Source: Streptomyces sp. NBC_00353
GTDB taxonomy: Bacteria > Actinomycetota > Actinomycetes > Streptomycetales > Streptomycetaceae
DNA length: 64,000 nucleotides
Assembly: GCF_036108815.1 (NCBI RefSeq)
Contig: NZ_CP107985.1
Coordinates: forward strand, 3,844,001-3,908,000
Reading direction: 5' to 3'
Shown one piece after another: positions 16,190 to 24,332 of this stretch. A model generated the notes under the pieces. The model saw nothing but the letters and a program-made list of their open reading frames with translations, ran no database searches and had not been told where the DNA came from. The stretch's first letter is position 1. The number at the start of each line of letters is the position of its first letter. Made by a program: the position numbers and the translations under genes.

Positions 16190-18262
16190 GTGACGCGCAG
16201 CGTGTACGTGACAGGGATCGACCGGGGAGACGGCCGCCAGGTCGTCGATCTGGGAGTCATGGAGCTCCTGACGCGTCAGGTGGACCGGGTCGGGGTGTTC
16301 CGGCCGCTCGTCCACGACGGCCCCGACCGGCTGTTCGAGTTGCTGCGGGCCCGCTACCGGCTCAGCCAGGACCCGTCGTCGGTCTATGGCCTGGACTATG
16401 CGGAGGCGTCCGCGCTGCAGGCGGAGAAGGGTACCGACGAGCTGGTCTCGCGGCTCGTCGACCGCTTCCATCAGGTGGCCCGGATGTACGAGGTGGTGCT
16501 GGTCCTCGGCACCGACTTCGCGGCCACCCAGCTCCCCGACGAGCTGGCGCTCAATGCCCGCCTGGCCAATGAGTTCGGTGCCTCGGTGATCGCGGTGGTC
16601 GGCGGGAAGGGGCAGGACGCGGAGTCGGTGCGGGCCGAGACGCGCAATGCCTACCGGGCGTACGCCGGTCTGGGCTGCGACGTCCTCGCGATGGTGGTGA
16701 ACCGGGTGGCGGCCGAGGACCGCGAGATCATCGCCGAACGGCTGACGGCGCGGCTGCCCGTGCCGTGTTCGGTCCTGCCGGACGACGCCGCGCTCTCCGC
16801 GCCGACCGTCGCCCAGATCACCGCCGCGCTCGGCGGCACCGTGCTGCTCGGCGACGACGCGGGGCTGGCCCGGGACGCGCTGGACTTCGTCTTCGGCGGT
16901 GCGATGCTGCCGAATCTGCTGAACGCGCTGACGCCCGGCTGTCTGGTGGTCACGCCCGGGGACCGGGCGGATCTGGTGGTCGGCGCACTGGCCGCGCACA
17001 GCGCCGGCACCCCGCCCATCGCGGGCCTGCTGCTGACGCTCGACGAGCGCCCCGGCGAGGAGATACTCAAGCTGGCCGCACGGCTCGCACCGGGCACCCC
17101 GGTCGTGTCGGTGGCCGGCGGCTCCTTCCCCACAGCGGCCGAACTCTTCACGCTGGAGGGCAAGTTGAACGCGGCGACGCCCCGCAAGGCGGAGACCGCA
17201 CTCGGCCTCTTCGAGCGCCATGTGGACACCCCCGCCCTGCTGGACCGGATCTCGGTGGCCCGCAGTGGCCGCGTCACGCCGATGATGTTCGAGCACGAGC
17301 TGCTGGAGCAGGCCCGCGCGGACCGGCGCCGGGTGGTGCTGCCGGAGGGCGCCGAGGAGCGGGTGCTGCGCGCCGCCGATGTGCTGCTGCGCCGCGATGT
17401 CTGCGATCTCACCCTCCTCGGCGACCTGGACGTCATCCGGAAGAAGGCGGCCGACCTCGGCATCGATCTTGCCGACACCCAGCTGATCGACCCGCAGACC
17501 TCCGAGCTGCGCCAGGCGTTCGCGGAGCGGTACGCACAGTTGCGCGCGCACCGCGGGGTCACGGTGGAGCTGGCGTACGACGTCGTCTCGGACGTGAACT
17601 ACTTCGGCACCCTGATGGTCCAGGGGGGCCTGGCCGACGGGATGGTCTCCGGGGCCGTGCACTCCACCGCGGCGACGATCCGCCCCGCCTTCGAGATCAT
17701 CAAGACCCGGGCGGACGCGTCGATCGTGTCGTCCGTCTTCTTCATGTGCCTCGCCGACAAGGTCCTGGTGTACGGCGACTGCGCGGTCAACCCGGACCCG
17801 GACGCGGAGCAGCTCGCGGACATCGCCGTCCAGTCCGCCGCCACGGCCGCCCGCTTCGGCGTGGAGCCGCGGATCGCGATGCTCTCGTACTCGACGGGTA
17901 CCTCGGGCACCGGGGCCGACGTCGACAAGGTGCGCCAGGCGACGGACCGGGTGCGCGAGAGCCGGCCGGACCTCAGGATCGAGGGCCCGATCCAGTACGA
18001 CGCGGCGGTCGAGCCGAGCGTGGCCGCGACCAAGCTGCCCGGTTCGGAGGTGGCGGGGCAGGCGACCGTGCTGATCTTCCCGGACCTGAACACCGGCAAC
18101 AACACGTACAAGGCCGTGCAGCGCTCGGCGGGCGCCGTGGCCGTGGGGCCGGTGCTCCAGGGGCTGCGCAAGCCCGTCAACGACCTGTCGCGCGGTGCGC
18201 TGGTCCAGGACATCGTCAACACCGTGGCCATTACGGCGATCCAGGCACAGGCCCAGGAGTGA
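16190..18262 (+). CDS. pta: Phosphate acetyltransferase
   Basis: A 690-residue cytoplasmic Pta of the long, two-domain type, converting acetyl-CoA and phosphate to acetyl phosphate and CoA. The N-terminal ~350 residues form the P-loop-like and DRTGG regulatory part; the P-loop itself is degenerate (GIDRGDGRQVVD). The catalytic PTA domain runs from about 370 to the end and contains VVLPEGAEERVL, YFGTLMVQGGLADGMVSGA and SYSTGTSG. GTG at 16190 follows GGGAG. It leads the acetate operon, with ackA starting 6 nt after its stop. The pair provides overflow acetate formation, reversible acetate use and acetyl phosphate. Confidence 0.97.
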   Translation: MTRSVYVTGIDRGDGRQVVDLGVMELLTRQVDRVGVFRPLVHDGPDRLFELLRARYRLSQDPSSVYGLDYAEASALQAEKGTDELVSRLVDRFHQVARMYEVVLVLGTDFAATQLPDELALNARLANEFGASVIAVVGGKGQDAESVRAETRNAYRAYAGLGCDVLAMVVNRVAAEDREIIAERLTARLPVPCSVLPDDAALSAPTVAQITAALGGTVLLGDDAGLARDALDFVFGGAMLPNLLNALTPGCLVVTPGDRADLVVGALAAHSAGTPPIAGLLLTLDERPGEEILKLAARLAPGTPVVSVAGGSFPTAAELFTLEGKLNAATPRKAETALGLFERHVDTPALLDRISVARSGRVTPMMFEHELLEQARADRRRVVLPEGAEERVLRAADVLLRRDVCDLTLLGDLDVIRKKAADLGIDLADTQLIDPQTSELRQAFAERYAQLRAHRGVTVELAYDVVSDVNYFGTLMVQGGLADGMVSGAVHSTAATIRPAFEIIKTRADASIVSSVFFMCLADKVLVYGDCAVNPDPDAEQLADIAVQSAATAARFGVEPRIAMLSYSTGTSGTGADVDKVRQATDRVRESRPDLRIEGPIQYDAAVEPSVAATKLPGSEVAGQATVLIFPDLNTGNNTYKAVQRSAGAVAVGPVLQGLRKPVNDLSRGALVQDIVNTVAITAIQAQAQE

Positions 18263-18267
18263 ACCGC

Positions 18268-19557
18268 ATGACCCCCACCCCCATGAAGGAAGGTTCCGCC
18301 GCCGTGCAGGCCCGTCGCGTACTCGTCCTCAACTCCGGCTCCTCGTCGGTGAAGTACCAGCTCCTCGACATGAACGACCGCTCCCGGCTCGCGATCGGCC
18401 TGGTCGAGCGGATCGGCGAGGAGACCTCCCGTCTGCTGCACACCCCGCTGACCGGGGGCGACGCCGAGACACGTGAGCGCACCGGCAGGATCGCCGACCA
18501 CGCGGCGGCGCTGAAGGCGGCGGCCGAGGAGCTGGCCGCCGACGGGCTGGGCCTGGACTCCCCCGAGCTGGCGGCGATCGGCCACCGGGTGGTGCACGGC
18601 GGACTGCGGTTCACCCGGCCCACCGTCATCACCGACGAGGTGCTGACGGAGATCGAGCGGCTCGTTCCGGTGGCGCCGCTGCACAACCCGGCGAACATCA
18701 CCGGCATCCGTACCGCGCAGGCGCTGCGCCCCGATCTGCCTCAGGTCGCCGTCTTCGACACCGCGTTCCACACGACGATGCCGGAGTACGCGGCGCGGTA
18801 CGCGATCGACGTGGAGACCGCCGACGCGCACCGGATCCGCCGCTACGGCTTCCACGGCACCTCCCACGCGTACGTCTCCCGCAAGGCCGCCGAGCTGCTG
18901 GGACGCACTCCCGAGGAGGTCAATGTCATCGTGCTCCACCTGGGCAACGGTGCCTCGGCCTCGGCGGTGGCGGCCGGCCGGTGCGTGGAGACGTCGATGG
19001 GACTGACCCCGCTGGAGGGGCTGGTGATGGGGACGCGGTCCGGGGACATCGACCCGGCGGTCACCTTCCATCTGAAGCGGGTGGCAGGGATGTCCACCGA
19101 CGAGATCGACGTCCTGCTGAACAAGAAGAGCGGCCTGCTCGGGCTCTGCGGGGACAACGACATGCGGGAGATCCGGCGCCGGATCGACGAGGGCGACGAG
19201 CGGGCGGCGCTGGCGTTCGACATCTATGTGCACCGGCTGAAGAAGTACATCGGCGCCTATTCGGCGGTCCTCGGGCGGGTGGATGCCGTGGTGTTCACGG
19301 CGGGGGTCGGGGAGAACTCGGCGCCGGTACGGGAGGCTGCGATCGCCGGTCTGGAGGAGCTCGGCCTGGTGGTGGACGCCGGTCTCAACGCCGTGCGGTC
19401 CGGCGAACCGAGGCTGATCTCGCCGAACTACGCGCGGGTCGCGGTCGCCGTGGTGCCGACGGACGAGGAGCTGGAGATCGCCGACCAGACCTTCGCACTG
19501 GTCGGACGGGCCGAATCGGCCGGACAGGAAGTGCCGGTCGGACAGGTCGACAACTGA
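18268..19557 (+). CDS. ackA: Acetate kinase
   Basis: A 429-residue acetate kinase of the ASKHA fold, interconverting acetyl phosphate plus ADP with acetate plus ATP. Signatures are VLVLNSGSSSVKYQLLD near the N-terminus (Asn and Ser of the first family signature), FHGTSHAYVS, and GVGENSAPVREA near the C-terminus. ATG 18268 lies 8 nt after AGGAG; GTG 18259 (overlapping the pta stop), ATG 18283 and GTG 18304 (behind AAGGAAGG) are alternatives that only change a non-conserved N-terminal tail. The protein ends in a short Gln/Val-rich tail beyond the usual end. It is co-transcribed with pta. Confidence 0.96.
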   Translation: MTPTPMKEGSAAVQARRVLVLNSGSSSVKYQLLDMNDRSRLAIGLVERIGEETSRLLHTPLTGGDAETRERTGRIADHAAALKAAAEELAADGLGLDSPELAAIGHRVVHGGLRFTRPTVITDEVLTEIERLVPVAPLHNPANITGIRTAQALRPDLPQVAVFDTAFHTTMPEYAARYAIDVETADAHRIRRYGFHGTSHAYVSRKAAELLGRTPEEVNVIVLHLGNGASASAVAAGRCVETSMGLTPLEGLVMGTRSGDIDPAVTFHLKRVAGMSTDEIDVLLNKKSGLLGLCGDNDMREIRRRIDEGDERAALAFDIYVHRLKKYIGAYSAVLGRVDAVVFTAGVGENSAPVREAAIAGLEELGLVVDAGLNAVRSGEPRLISPNYARVAVAVVPTDEELEIADQTFALVGRAESAGQEVPVGQVDN

Positions 19558-19631
19558 GCACCCTCGCGCCCCTTTGTATCTTCCACCAGACGGAATATTC
19601 CGCAGCGAAACAAACCGATAGGATCCGCCTC

Positions 19632-21062
19632 ATGCGCCGTTCCAAAATCGTCTGCACCCTCGGTCCCGCCGTCGACTCCCATGAGCAGCTCGTCGCTCTG
19701 ATCGAGGCCGGCATGAGCGTGGCCCGTTTCAACTTCAGCCACGGCTCCCACGAGGAACACCAGGGCCGTTACGACCGCGTCCGCAAGGCGGCCGCCGAGA
19801 CGGGCCGGGCGGTGGGCGTGCTCGCCGACCTCCAGGGCCCGAAGATCCGCCTGGCGAAGTTCGCCGAGGGCCCCGTCGAACTGGTCCGCGGGGACGAGTT
19901 CACCATCACCACCGAGGACGTCCCCGGTGACAAGTCGATCTGCGGTACGACCTACAAGGGTCTGCCGAGCGACGTCGCCAAGGGCGACCCGATCCTGATC
20001 AACGACGGCAACGTCGAGCTGAAGGTCGTGGCGGTCGACGGCCCCCGGGTCCGGAGCATCGTCATCGAGGGCGGGGTCATCTCCGACCACAAGGGCATCA
20101 ACCTGCCCGGTGCCGCGGTGAACGTCCCCGCCCTGTCCGAGAAGGACGTGGAGGACCTCCGGTTCGCCCTGCGGATGGGCTGCGACCTGGTCGCACTCTC
20201 CTTCGTGCGGGACGCCAGCGACGTCAAGGACGTCCACAAGGTGATGGACGAGGAGGGCCGCCGGGTCCCCGTCATCGCCAAGGTGGAGAAGCCGCAGGCC
20301 GTCGAGCACATGGAGGGCGTCGTCATGGCGTTCGACGGTGTCATGGTCGCCCGTGGCGACCTGGCCGTCGAATACCCCCTGGAGAAGGTCCCGATGGTGC
20401 AGAAGCGCCTGGTGGAGCTCTGCCGGCGGAACGCCAAGCCGGTGATCGTGGCGACCCAGATGATGGAGTCGATGATCACCAACTCGCGGCCGACCCGCGC
20501 CGAGGCGTCCGACGTCGCGAACGCGATCCTGGACGGTGCGGACGCGGTCATGCTGTCCGCCGAGTCCAGCGTCGGCGCGTACCCGATCGAGACGGTCAAG
20601 ACGATGTCGAAGATCGTCGTCGCAGCCGAGGAGGAACTGCTCTCCAAGGGTCTGCAGCCGCTGGTGCCGGGCAAGAAGCCCCGTACCCAGGGTGGTTCGG
20701 TGGCCCGCGCGGCCTGCGAGATCGCGGACTTCCTGGACGGCAAGGCGCTGGTCGCCTTCACCAAGTCCGGTGACACGGCCCGCCGGCTCTCCCGCTACCG
20801 CGCCGCGCAGCCGATCCTGGCCTTCACCACCGACGAGTCCACCCGCAACCAGCTCGCGCTGAGCTGGGGCGTCGAGGCCCACGTCGTGCCGCACGTGGAC
20901 AACACCGACGCCATGGTGGACCTGGTCGACGCGGAGCTGCTGAAGCTGAGCCGCTACAACGCCGGCGACACGATGGTCATCACGGCCGGTTCGCCCCCCG
21001 GCGTCCCCGGCACCACCAACATGGTCCGGGTGCATCACGTGGGCGGCGGCGCCCGCGACTGA
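19632..21062 (+). CDS. pyk: Pyruvate kinase
   Basis: A 476-residue pyruvate kinase converting phosphoenolpyruvate and ADP to pyruvate and ATP. It starts MRRSKIVCTLGPA, has the active-site Lys signature VIAKVEKPQAVEHM and MVARGDLAVE, and the C-terminal domain LVAFTKSGDTARRLSRYR that normally binds an effector. The ATG is 7 nt after TAGGAT (19619-19624), so the mRNA may be leaderless or have a very short leader; a weak AGGAT ribosome site overlaps. A 74-bp AT-richer gap separates it from ackA, and it seems to have its own promoter. Streptomyces usually carry two pyk genes; which one this is cannot be settled. Confidence 0.97.
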   Translation: MRRSKIVCTLGPAVDSHEQLVALIEAGMSVARFNFSHGSHEEHQGRYDRVRKAAAETGRAVGVLADLQGPKIRLAKFAEGPVELVRGDEFTITTEDVPGDKSICGTTYKGLPSDVAKGDPILINDGNVELKVVAVDGPRVRSIVIEGGVISDHKGINLPGAAVNVPALSEKDVEDLRFALRMGCDLVALSFVRDASDVKDVHKVMDEEGRRVPVIAKVEKPQAVEHMEGVVMAFDGVMVARGDLAVEYPLEKVPMVQKRLVELCRRNAKPVIVATQMMESMITNSRPTRAEASDVANAILDGADAVMLSAESSVGAYPIETVKTMSKIVVAAEEELLSKGLQPLVPGKKPRTQGGSVARAACEIADFLDGKALVAFTKSGDTARRLSRYRAAQPILAFTTDESTRNQLALSWGVEAHVVPHVDNTDAMVDLVDAELLKLSRYNAGDTMVITAGSPPGVPGTTNMVRVHHVGGGARD

Positions 21063-21083
21063 CGCGTTCGCCCGCACCGGCGT

Positions 21084-21131
21084 ACGACTGTGGCCCGCAC
21101 CCCCTTCGAAGGGGGTGCGGGCCACAGTCGT
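21084..21131. terminator. 48-bp perfect palindrome, bidirectional terminator
   Basis: Two 24-bp arms pair without a mismatch around the centre at 21107/21108 (core CCCCCTTCGAAGGGGG). It lies between convergent pyk and the Ser/Pro-rich surface protein gene. A fold of this strength should stop transcription from both sides without a T tract, as is common in Streptomyces. Confidence 0.85.
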
Positions 21132-21166
21132 GTGCGGCTCCCGAACGGGTCCTGGATCCACAGGCG

Positions 21167-22420
21167 CTAGCTGTTGCCGCCGGTGAAGTAGTTGTGCAGC
21201 CCGGGCACCGTGAGCGTGCCGCCGAACTGGCCGGCCTGGGTGACCTTCACGTTGGTGAAGAACGCGAACGGTACGTTCACCGGCGGCGGCGTCTGGGGGC
21301 TGAACGTGATCGGGATGAGGCCGAAGAGGTTGCCCTTCAGCTCCTCCGTGTACATCGTCACCGTGCCGTTGCGGATGGTGGACGTGGAGCCCTTCCGCGC
21401 CTGGACATGGCCGGTGGTGCCGTTCGGGCCCTCCGTCAGCTGGTGCAGGTCCTTGATGTCGACGGACGAGGCGGTGAACTTGAGCACCTTCTTGGTGGTG
21501 CCGTCGCCCTTCTCCACCTCGACGATGCCCTTGTAGTCGAGCCCGCTCAGGGTGAGCAGCGAACTCTCCAGGATCCACGGCTGGTTCGGCAGCCGGGGGA
21601 TGCCCTGCTCCAGGTCGGCCGCGGCCAGCGCCTTGGGGTCGGCGGTGGGGCACGGGAAGCGCTCCTTGGCGCCGTCCGGGATGTCCACGTCCTTCACGGG
21701 GTCGAGGCCCTTGACCCCGTCGTCGAGCTCCTCGACCGTCGTGCCCGCCTTGTCCGCCGCGTCACGGATGGCGTCGGCGGTCTTGCCCACGGTGTCCGTG
21801 ACCTTGTCGACGGGCTTGTCGGTCGACTTGGTCGCGGTGTCGGACGGCTTCGGGGACGCGGTGGTGGCACTCGGGGACGGGCTCGCCGTCCCCTGGTCCG
21901 ATCCCCCGAGGAGGCCCTTGAGCGCGTCGCCGACACCCAGCGGGTCCAGCGGGTCCTTCGTCGCCGTGGGCGACGGGGAGGCGCTCGGCGTCGTGGCGGA
22001 CGCGTCGCCCGACGAGTTCGACGTGCCGCTCGCCGACGAGGTCGCCGAAGGCTTCGGGGTCGCCCCGTCGCCCTGGTCCGAACCGCTGCCGCTGTCACCG
22101 GTGGTCTCACTGGCGGACGGCGACGGGGACTTCGTCGCCGAGGCCGACGGCTCCGGAGACTCGCTCGGCTCGTCGGAACGGGTCACGCACGGCCCCGGCG
22201 CGAACGGGATGTCCGTCGCGTCGTCGGCCAGCGCAAGCTTGGGGGTGAGCCCCATCCCGACAAAGACCGCCGTCGGCATCGCGGCGAGAGCGAAGGCCTT
22301 GCCCGCGGGTATGTGCAGCTTCGTCAGCAGCGACTTCCTGGGGGCCGCGTGACGCGGCCCGCTTCTGCCCCGGAAAACCTCGCCTCCGGTCGAGTTCAGC
22401 TGCGTCTCGTCACCCCGCAC
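21167..22420 (-). CDS. Surface protein with Ser/Thr/Pro-rich linker, DUF6230-associated
   Basis: A 417-residue predicted exported protein of unknown function. A hydrophobic export or anchor segment lies at about residues 35-58 (FALAAMPTAVFVGMGL). It is followed by ~150 residues dominated by Ser, Thr, Pro and Ala in short repeats (a cell-wall-spanning linker), then a helix-prone stretch, and a ~170-residue C-terminal domain with two flanking Cys (ERFPCP) and the motif AFFTNVKVTQAGQFGG. GTG 22420 is chosen because GGGAGG lies 4 nt upstream and it shortens the overlap with the previous gene to 11 bp; ATG 22444 is the longer option. Some Streptomyces annotations call such proteins HypF, which the sequence does not support. 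Confidence 0.75.
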   Translation of the reverse strand: MRGDETQLNSTGGEVFRGRSGPRHAAPRKSLLTKLHIPAGKAFALAAMPTAVFVGMGLTPKLALADDATDIPFAPGPCVTRSDEPSESPEPSASATKSPSPSASETTGDSGSGSDQGDGATPKPSATSSASGTSNSSGDASATTPSASPSPTATKDPLDPLGVGDALKGLLGGSDQGTASPSPSATTASPKPSDTATKSTDKPVDKVTDTVGKTADAIRDAADKAGTTVEELDDGVKGLDPVKDVDIPDGAKERFPCPTADPKALAAADLEQGIPRLPNQPWILESSLLTLSGLDYKGIVEVEKGDGTTKKVLKFTASSVDIKDLHQLTEGPNGTTGHVQARKGSTSTIRNGTVTMYTEELKGNLFGLIPITFSPQTPPPVNVPFAFFTNVKVTQAGQFGGTLTVPGLHNYFTGGNS

Positions 22421-22997
22421 TGTTCCTCCCGCCGTTGGCTTCAACTTTGCCGTTCGTGCTGTCGTCGCTCCACGGAGCGGGACCCGGGCTGTACGTAGGT
22501 CCGGCGCCGAACTGAGGTCCCGTGCCGTCAGGCGCCGAACCCTCAGGAGCTTCCGGGTCCTTCGGGGAACGCCCGGCCGCGTGCTTGGCCGGCTGTTCGC
22601 CTGCGGGCGTGCCCGGGGCCCAGGACAGGGCGAGGCAGCCGCCGATCAAGGCGAGCAGGAACCCGACCACGAAACCGCCGAGGTTGGACACCGGAATGGA
22701 GACCAGCGCCAGCAGGATCGAGGCGACACCGGCGAACACCCGGACAATTTGGTGGTACCACATGGTCAGACCGAGCGTGACCAGCAGTACACCGATGATC
22801 AGTGAGCCCGCACCCGCCGTGGTCGCCATGGCCAGCGTGAGGTGGCCGAGTTTGAGATTGGCGTACGGGAAGTACGCGATCGGCGCCCCACCGAGTGCGG
22901 TGAGCAGGCCGGCCCAGAACGGCCGGGTGTGCCGCCAGGCACGGAACCGCAGCCGCCAGTAGGCGAAGTCGCGGGAACCTGTGGTCTCGGCGCTCAT
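22410..22997 (-). CDS. DUF6114 membrane protein
   Basis: A 195-residue integral membrane protein with about four membrane helices between residues 25 and 130 (FWAGLLTALGGAPIAYF, LIIGVLLVTLGLTMWYH, VFAGVASILLALVSIPV, GGFVVGFLLALIGGCLAL), followed by a ~60-residue Pro/Gly/Asp-rich hydrophilic tail. It matches the DUF6114 family, known only from actinomycetes and without assigned function. It lies between the DUF6230 gene and the surface protein gene, all on one strand, so a membrane scaffold for the two exported partners is an attractive guess. The ATG at 22997 has GGGAG about 9 nt upstream. A possible attenuator hairpin precedes it. Confidence 0.82.
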   Translation of the reverse strand: MSAETTGSRDFAYWRLRFRAWRHTRPFWAGLLTALGGAPIAYFPYANLKLGHLTLAMATTAGAGSLIIGVLLVTLGLTMWYHQIVRVFAGVASILLALVSIPVSNLGGFVVGFLLALIGGCLALSWAPGTPAGEQPAKHAAGRSPKDPEAPEGSAPDGTGPQFGAGPTYSPGPAPWSDDSTNGKVEANGGRNSAG

Positions 22998-23047
22998 GGA
23001 AAACAGCTCCCTGGAACCGGTATTGCTGTGAAAAAAGAGTGGGAGAC

Positions 23048-23084
23048 GGGCAGGCGGGGCAGCTTCACGCTTCCCCGCCCACCC
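23048..23084 (-). terminator. Intercistronic hairpin (possible attenuator)
   Basis: Between DUF6230 and DUF6114 the minus strand reads a GC-rich arm (23084-23069, GGGTGGGCGGGGAAGC) pairing with an arm at 23063-23048, then CTCTTTTTT about 11 nt later. This could partly stop transcription after DUF6230 and lower expression of the two downstream genes. Confidence 0.5.
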
Positions 23085-23095
23085 GGGCGGAGTGC

Positions 23096-23734
23096 TTAGT
23101 AGCACTCCTTGACGCCGTTGTAGAGGCGCATGCTCAGACCGCTGAGCTTGAAGGTGCCGGCGGTGGTCGCCCACGCCTTCTGCTTCACGTTGTCGAGAAC
23201 CGCACGGTCCGCCTGCTGGGCGAAGCCGTTCTCGTTGACGTTCTCGCCGTCCTTGATCTTCGGACCCTTGTTGGCGTCCTTCGCCGCAACACCGATGTCG
23301 ATGTTGGTGAACGTGGCGTCGGCGTCCAGATCCGCAACGTCGAGGTACAGGTTCTCGGCGTGAACCGGGGTACCGCCGCCGCCGGCCTTCAGCTGGAGGC
23401 TGACGGACCCGAGGAGCGGGATGTCCGGCGTGACCACGGACTGGCACATGCCCGTGATGTCGGCCGACTTGAACGACGAAATAGCGACCGGGTGCAGGGT
23501 CTTCTTGTCACCCTTGAGCTCCGCGTAGCCGGCGTCTATGCCGCCGTACTGCGAGAAGCCCTTGCCGTCCAGGTGCTCCGCTGTCACCTTGAACGACTGG
23601 CCGGAGACGCTGAACGAAGCAGCCAGCGCGCCCTGTGCAAGGGACACACCTACCGCTGCCGTCAGGGCCACGCTCGGCACCATGACGAGAGCGAACCGCT
23701 TCCATCTGGTCCCGCCACGAACTTGGGACTCCAT
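23096..23734 (-). CDS. DUF6230 family exported protein
   Basis: A 212-residue protein with a single N-terminal hydrophobic segment (about residues 14-38, FALVMVPSVALTAAVGVSLAQGALA) that may be a signal peptide or anchor. The rest is predicted beta-rich with two cysteines, one in ITGMCQSV and one in the C-terminal KECY, which could form a disulfide. It fits DUF6230, sometimes mislabelled cholesterol esterase; I see no GxSxG or other esterase motif. AGAAGGAGGAAAGTC before the ATG is a very strong ribosome site, implying high expression. It heads the unit with DUF6114 and the surface protein. The upstream 598 bp are non-coding with operator-like palindromes. Confidence 0.85.
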   Translation of the reverse strand: MESQVRGGTRWKRFALVMVPSVALTAAVGVSLAQGALAASFSVSGQSFKVTAEHLDGKGFSQYGGIDAGYAELKGDKKTLHPVAISSFKSADITGMCQSVVTPDIPLLGSVSLQLKAGGGGTPVHAENLYLDVADLDADATFTNIDIGVAAKDANKGPKIKDGENVNENGFAQQADRAVLDNVKQKAWATTAGTFKLSGLSMRLYNGVKECY

Positions 23735-24083
23735 GACTTTCCTCCTTCTCGGACGTACATCTCCGGTCCGGGCCTGGCCCGTCCTGGGATGGGAGAAGTG
23801 CTACGTCCTCGGAAAGGAGAGCGCCGGAACCGGAGGCGTGAGCCGCGTCCGAATCACTGGCGATCACCCCCGAGCGACAACCACTGGCCACGCGTTCGCG
23901 CAACCTGTTCGGACAGGCCCTGCCGGTCAGCAGGAACCCCCCTGTCCGCAGTCGGCGCCACTGCCGCCGACCGACTCGGTGGGGACCCAATTCGGCCGCC
24001 GCGCCGACTGGCGGTCGGGCTGGCGTCATTGGACCGAGCGTGGCCGATCGTGGTCCATTCGCGCCCGCGACACAAGGGGGATC

Positions 24084-24099
24084 GTTACTGGCTAGTAAC
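24084..24099. promoter_or_regulatory. 16-bp palindrome in the DUF6230 upstream region
   Basis: GTTACTGGCTAGTAAC is a perfect palindrome with half-site GTTACT. It lies in the 598-bp gene-free stretch 23735-24332, about 350 bp before the DUF6230 start. TetR-type operators often have this size and symmetry. The same half-site recurs 130 bp away. Apart from these two sites and the hairpin at 24292-24322, I recognise nothing else in that stretch. Confidence 0.5.
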
Positions 24100-24213
24100 G
24101 GCCCGATAACCGATGCACAACCGGGTGACATCGACCGGCCACACAGGGTGGTGCAGGGCGCATGGAGAAAAGGGGAGATCGAGGTTTGTAAGCGGACAGA
24201 TCCCAACGCGCGA

Positions 24214-24228
24214 TTTACTGCGAGTAAC
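24214..24228. promoter_or_regulatory. Second TTACT/AGTAA inverted repeat
   Basis: TTTACTGCGAGTAAC repeats the half-sites of the palindrome at 24084-24099 with a spacer one base shorter; both copies are followed on the + strand by a similar AGCCCGA/GGCCCGA segment. Two related sites in one leader suggest cooperative binding or two promoters. Confidence 0.45.
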
Positions 24229-24291
24229 AGCCCGAGCTTTTATCAAGATTTGGTAAAGCGGGGGCGGGTCTTGTCGCTCGACCGCGAAAAA

Positions 24292-24322
24292 CGGCCGTGG
24301 CGCCCGCGGGGCACCACGGCCG
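24292..24322 (-). terminator. Terminator of the CnoX-like gene
   Basis: CGGCCGTGG (24292-24300) pairs with CCACGGCCG (24314-24322). Read on the minus strand the hairpin is followed by GTTTTTCGCGG, giving a T5 tract. It lies 11 bp past the stop of the thioredoxin-like gene. Confidence 0.75.
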
Positions 24323-24332
24323 CGTTGTCACA

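Noticed and set aside
16190..16330. Functional P-loop in the N-terminus of Pta
   Set aside because: The glycine loop is degenerate (GIDRGDGRQVVD) without the Gly-Lys-Ser/Thr needed for nucleotide binding; treated as a regulatory domain.
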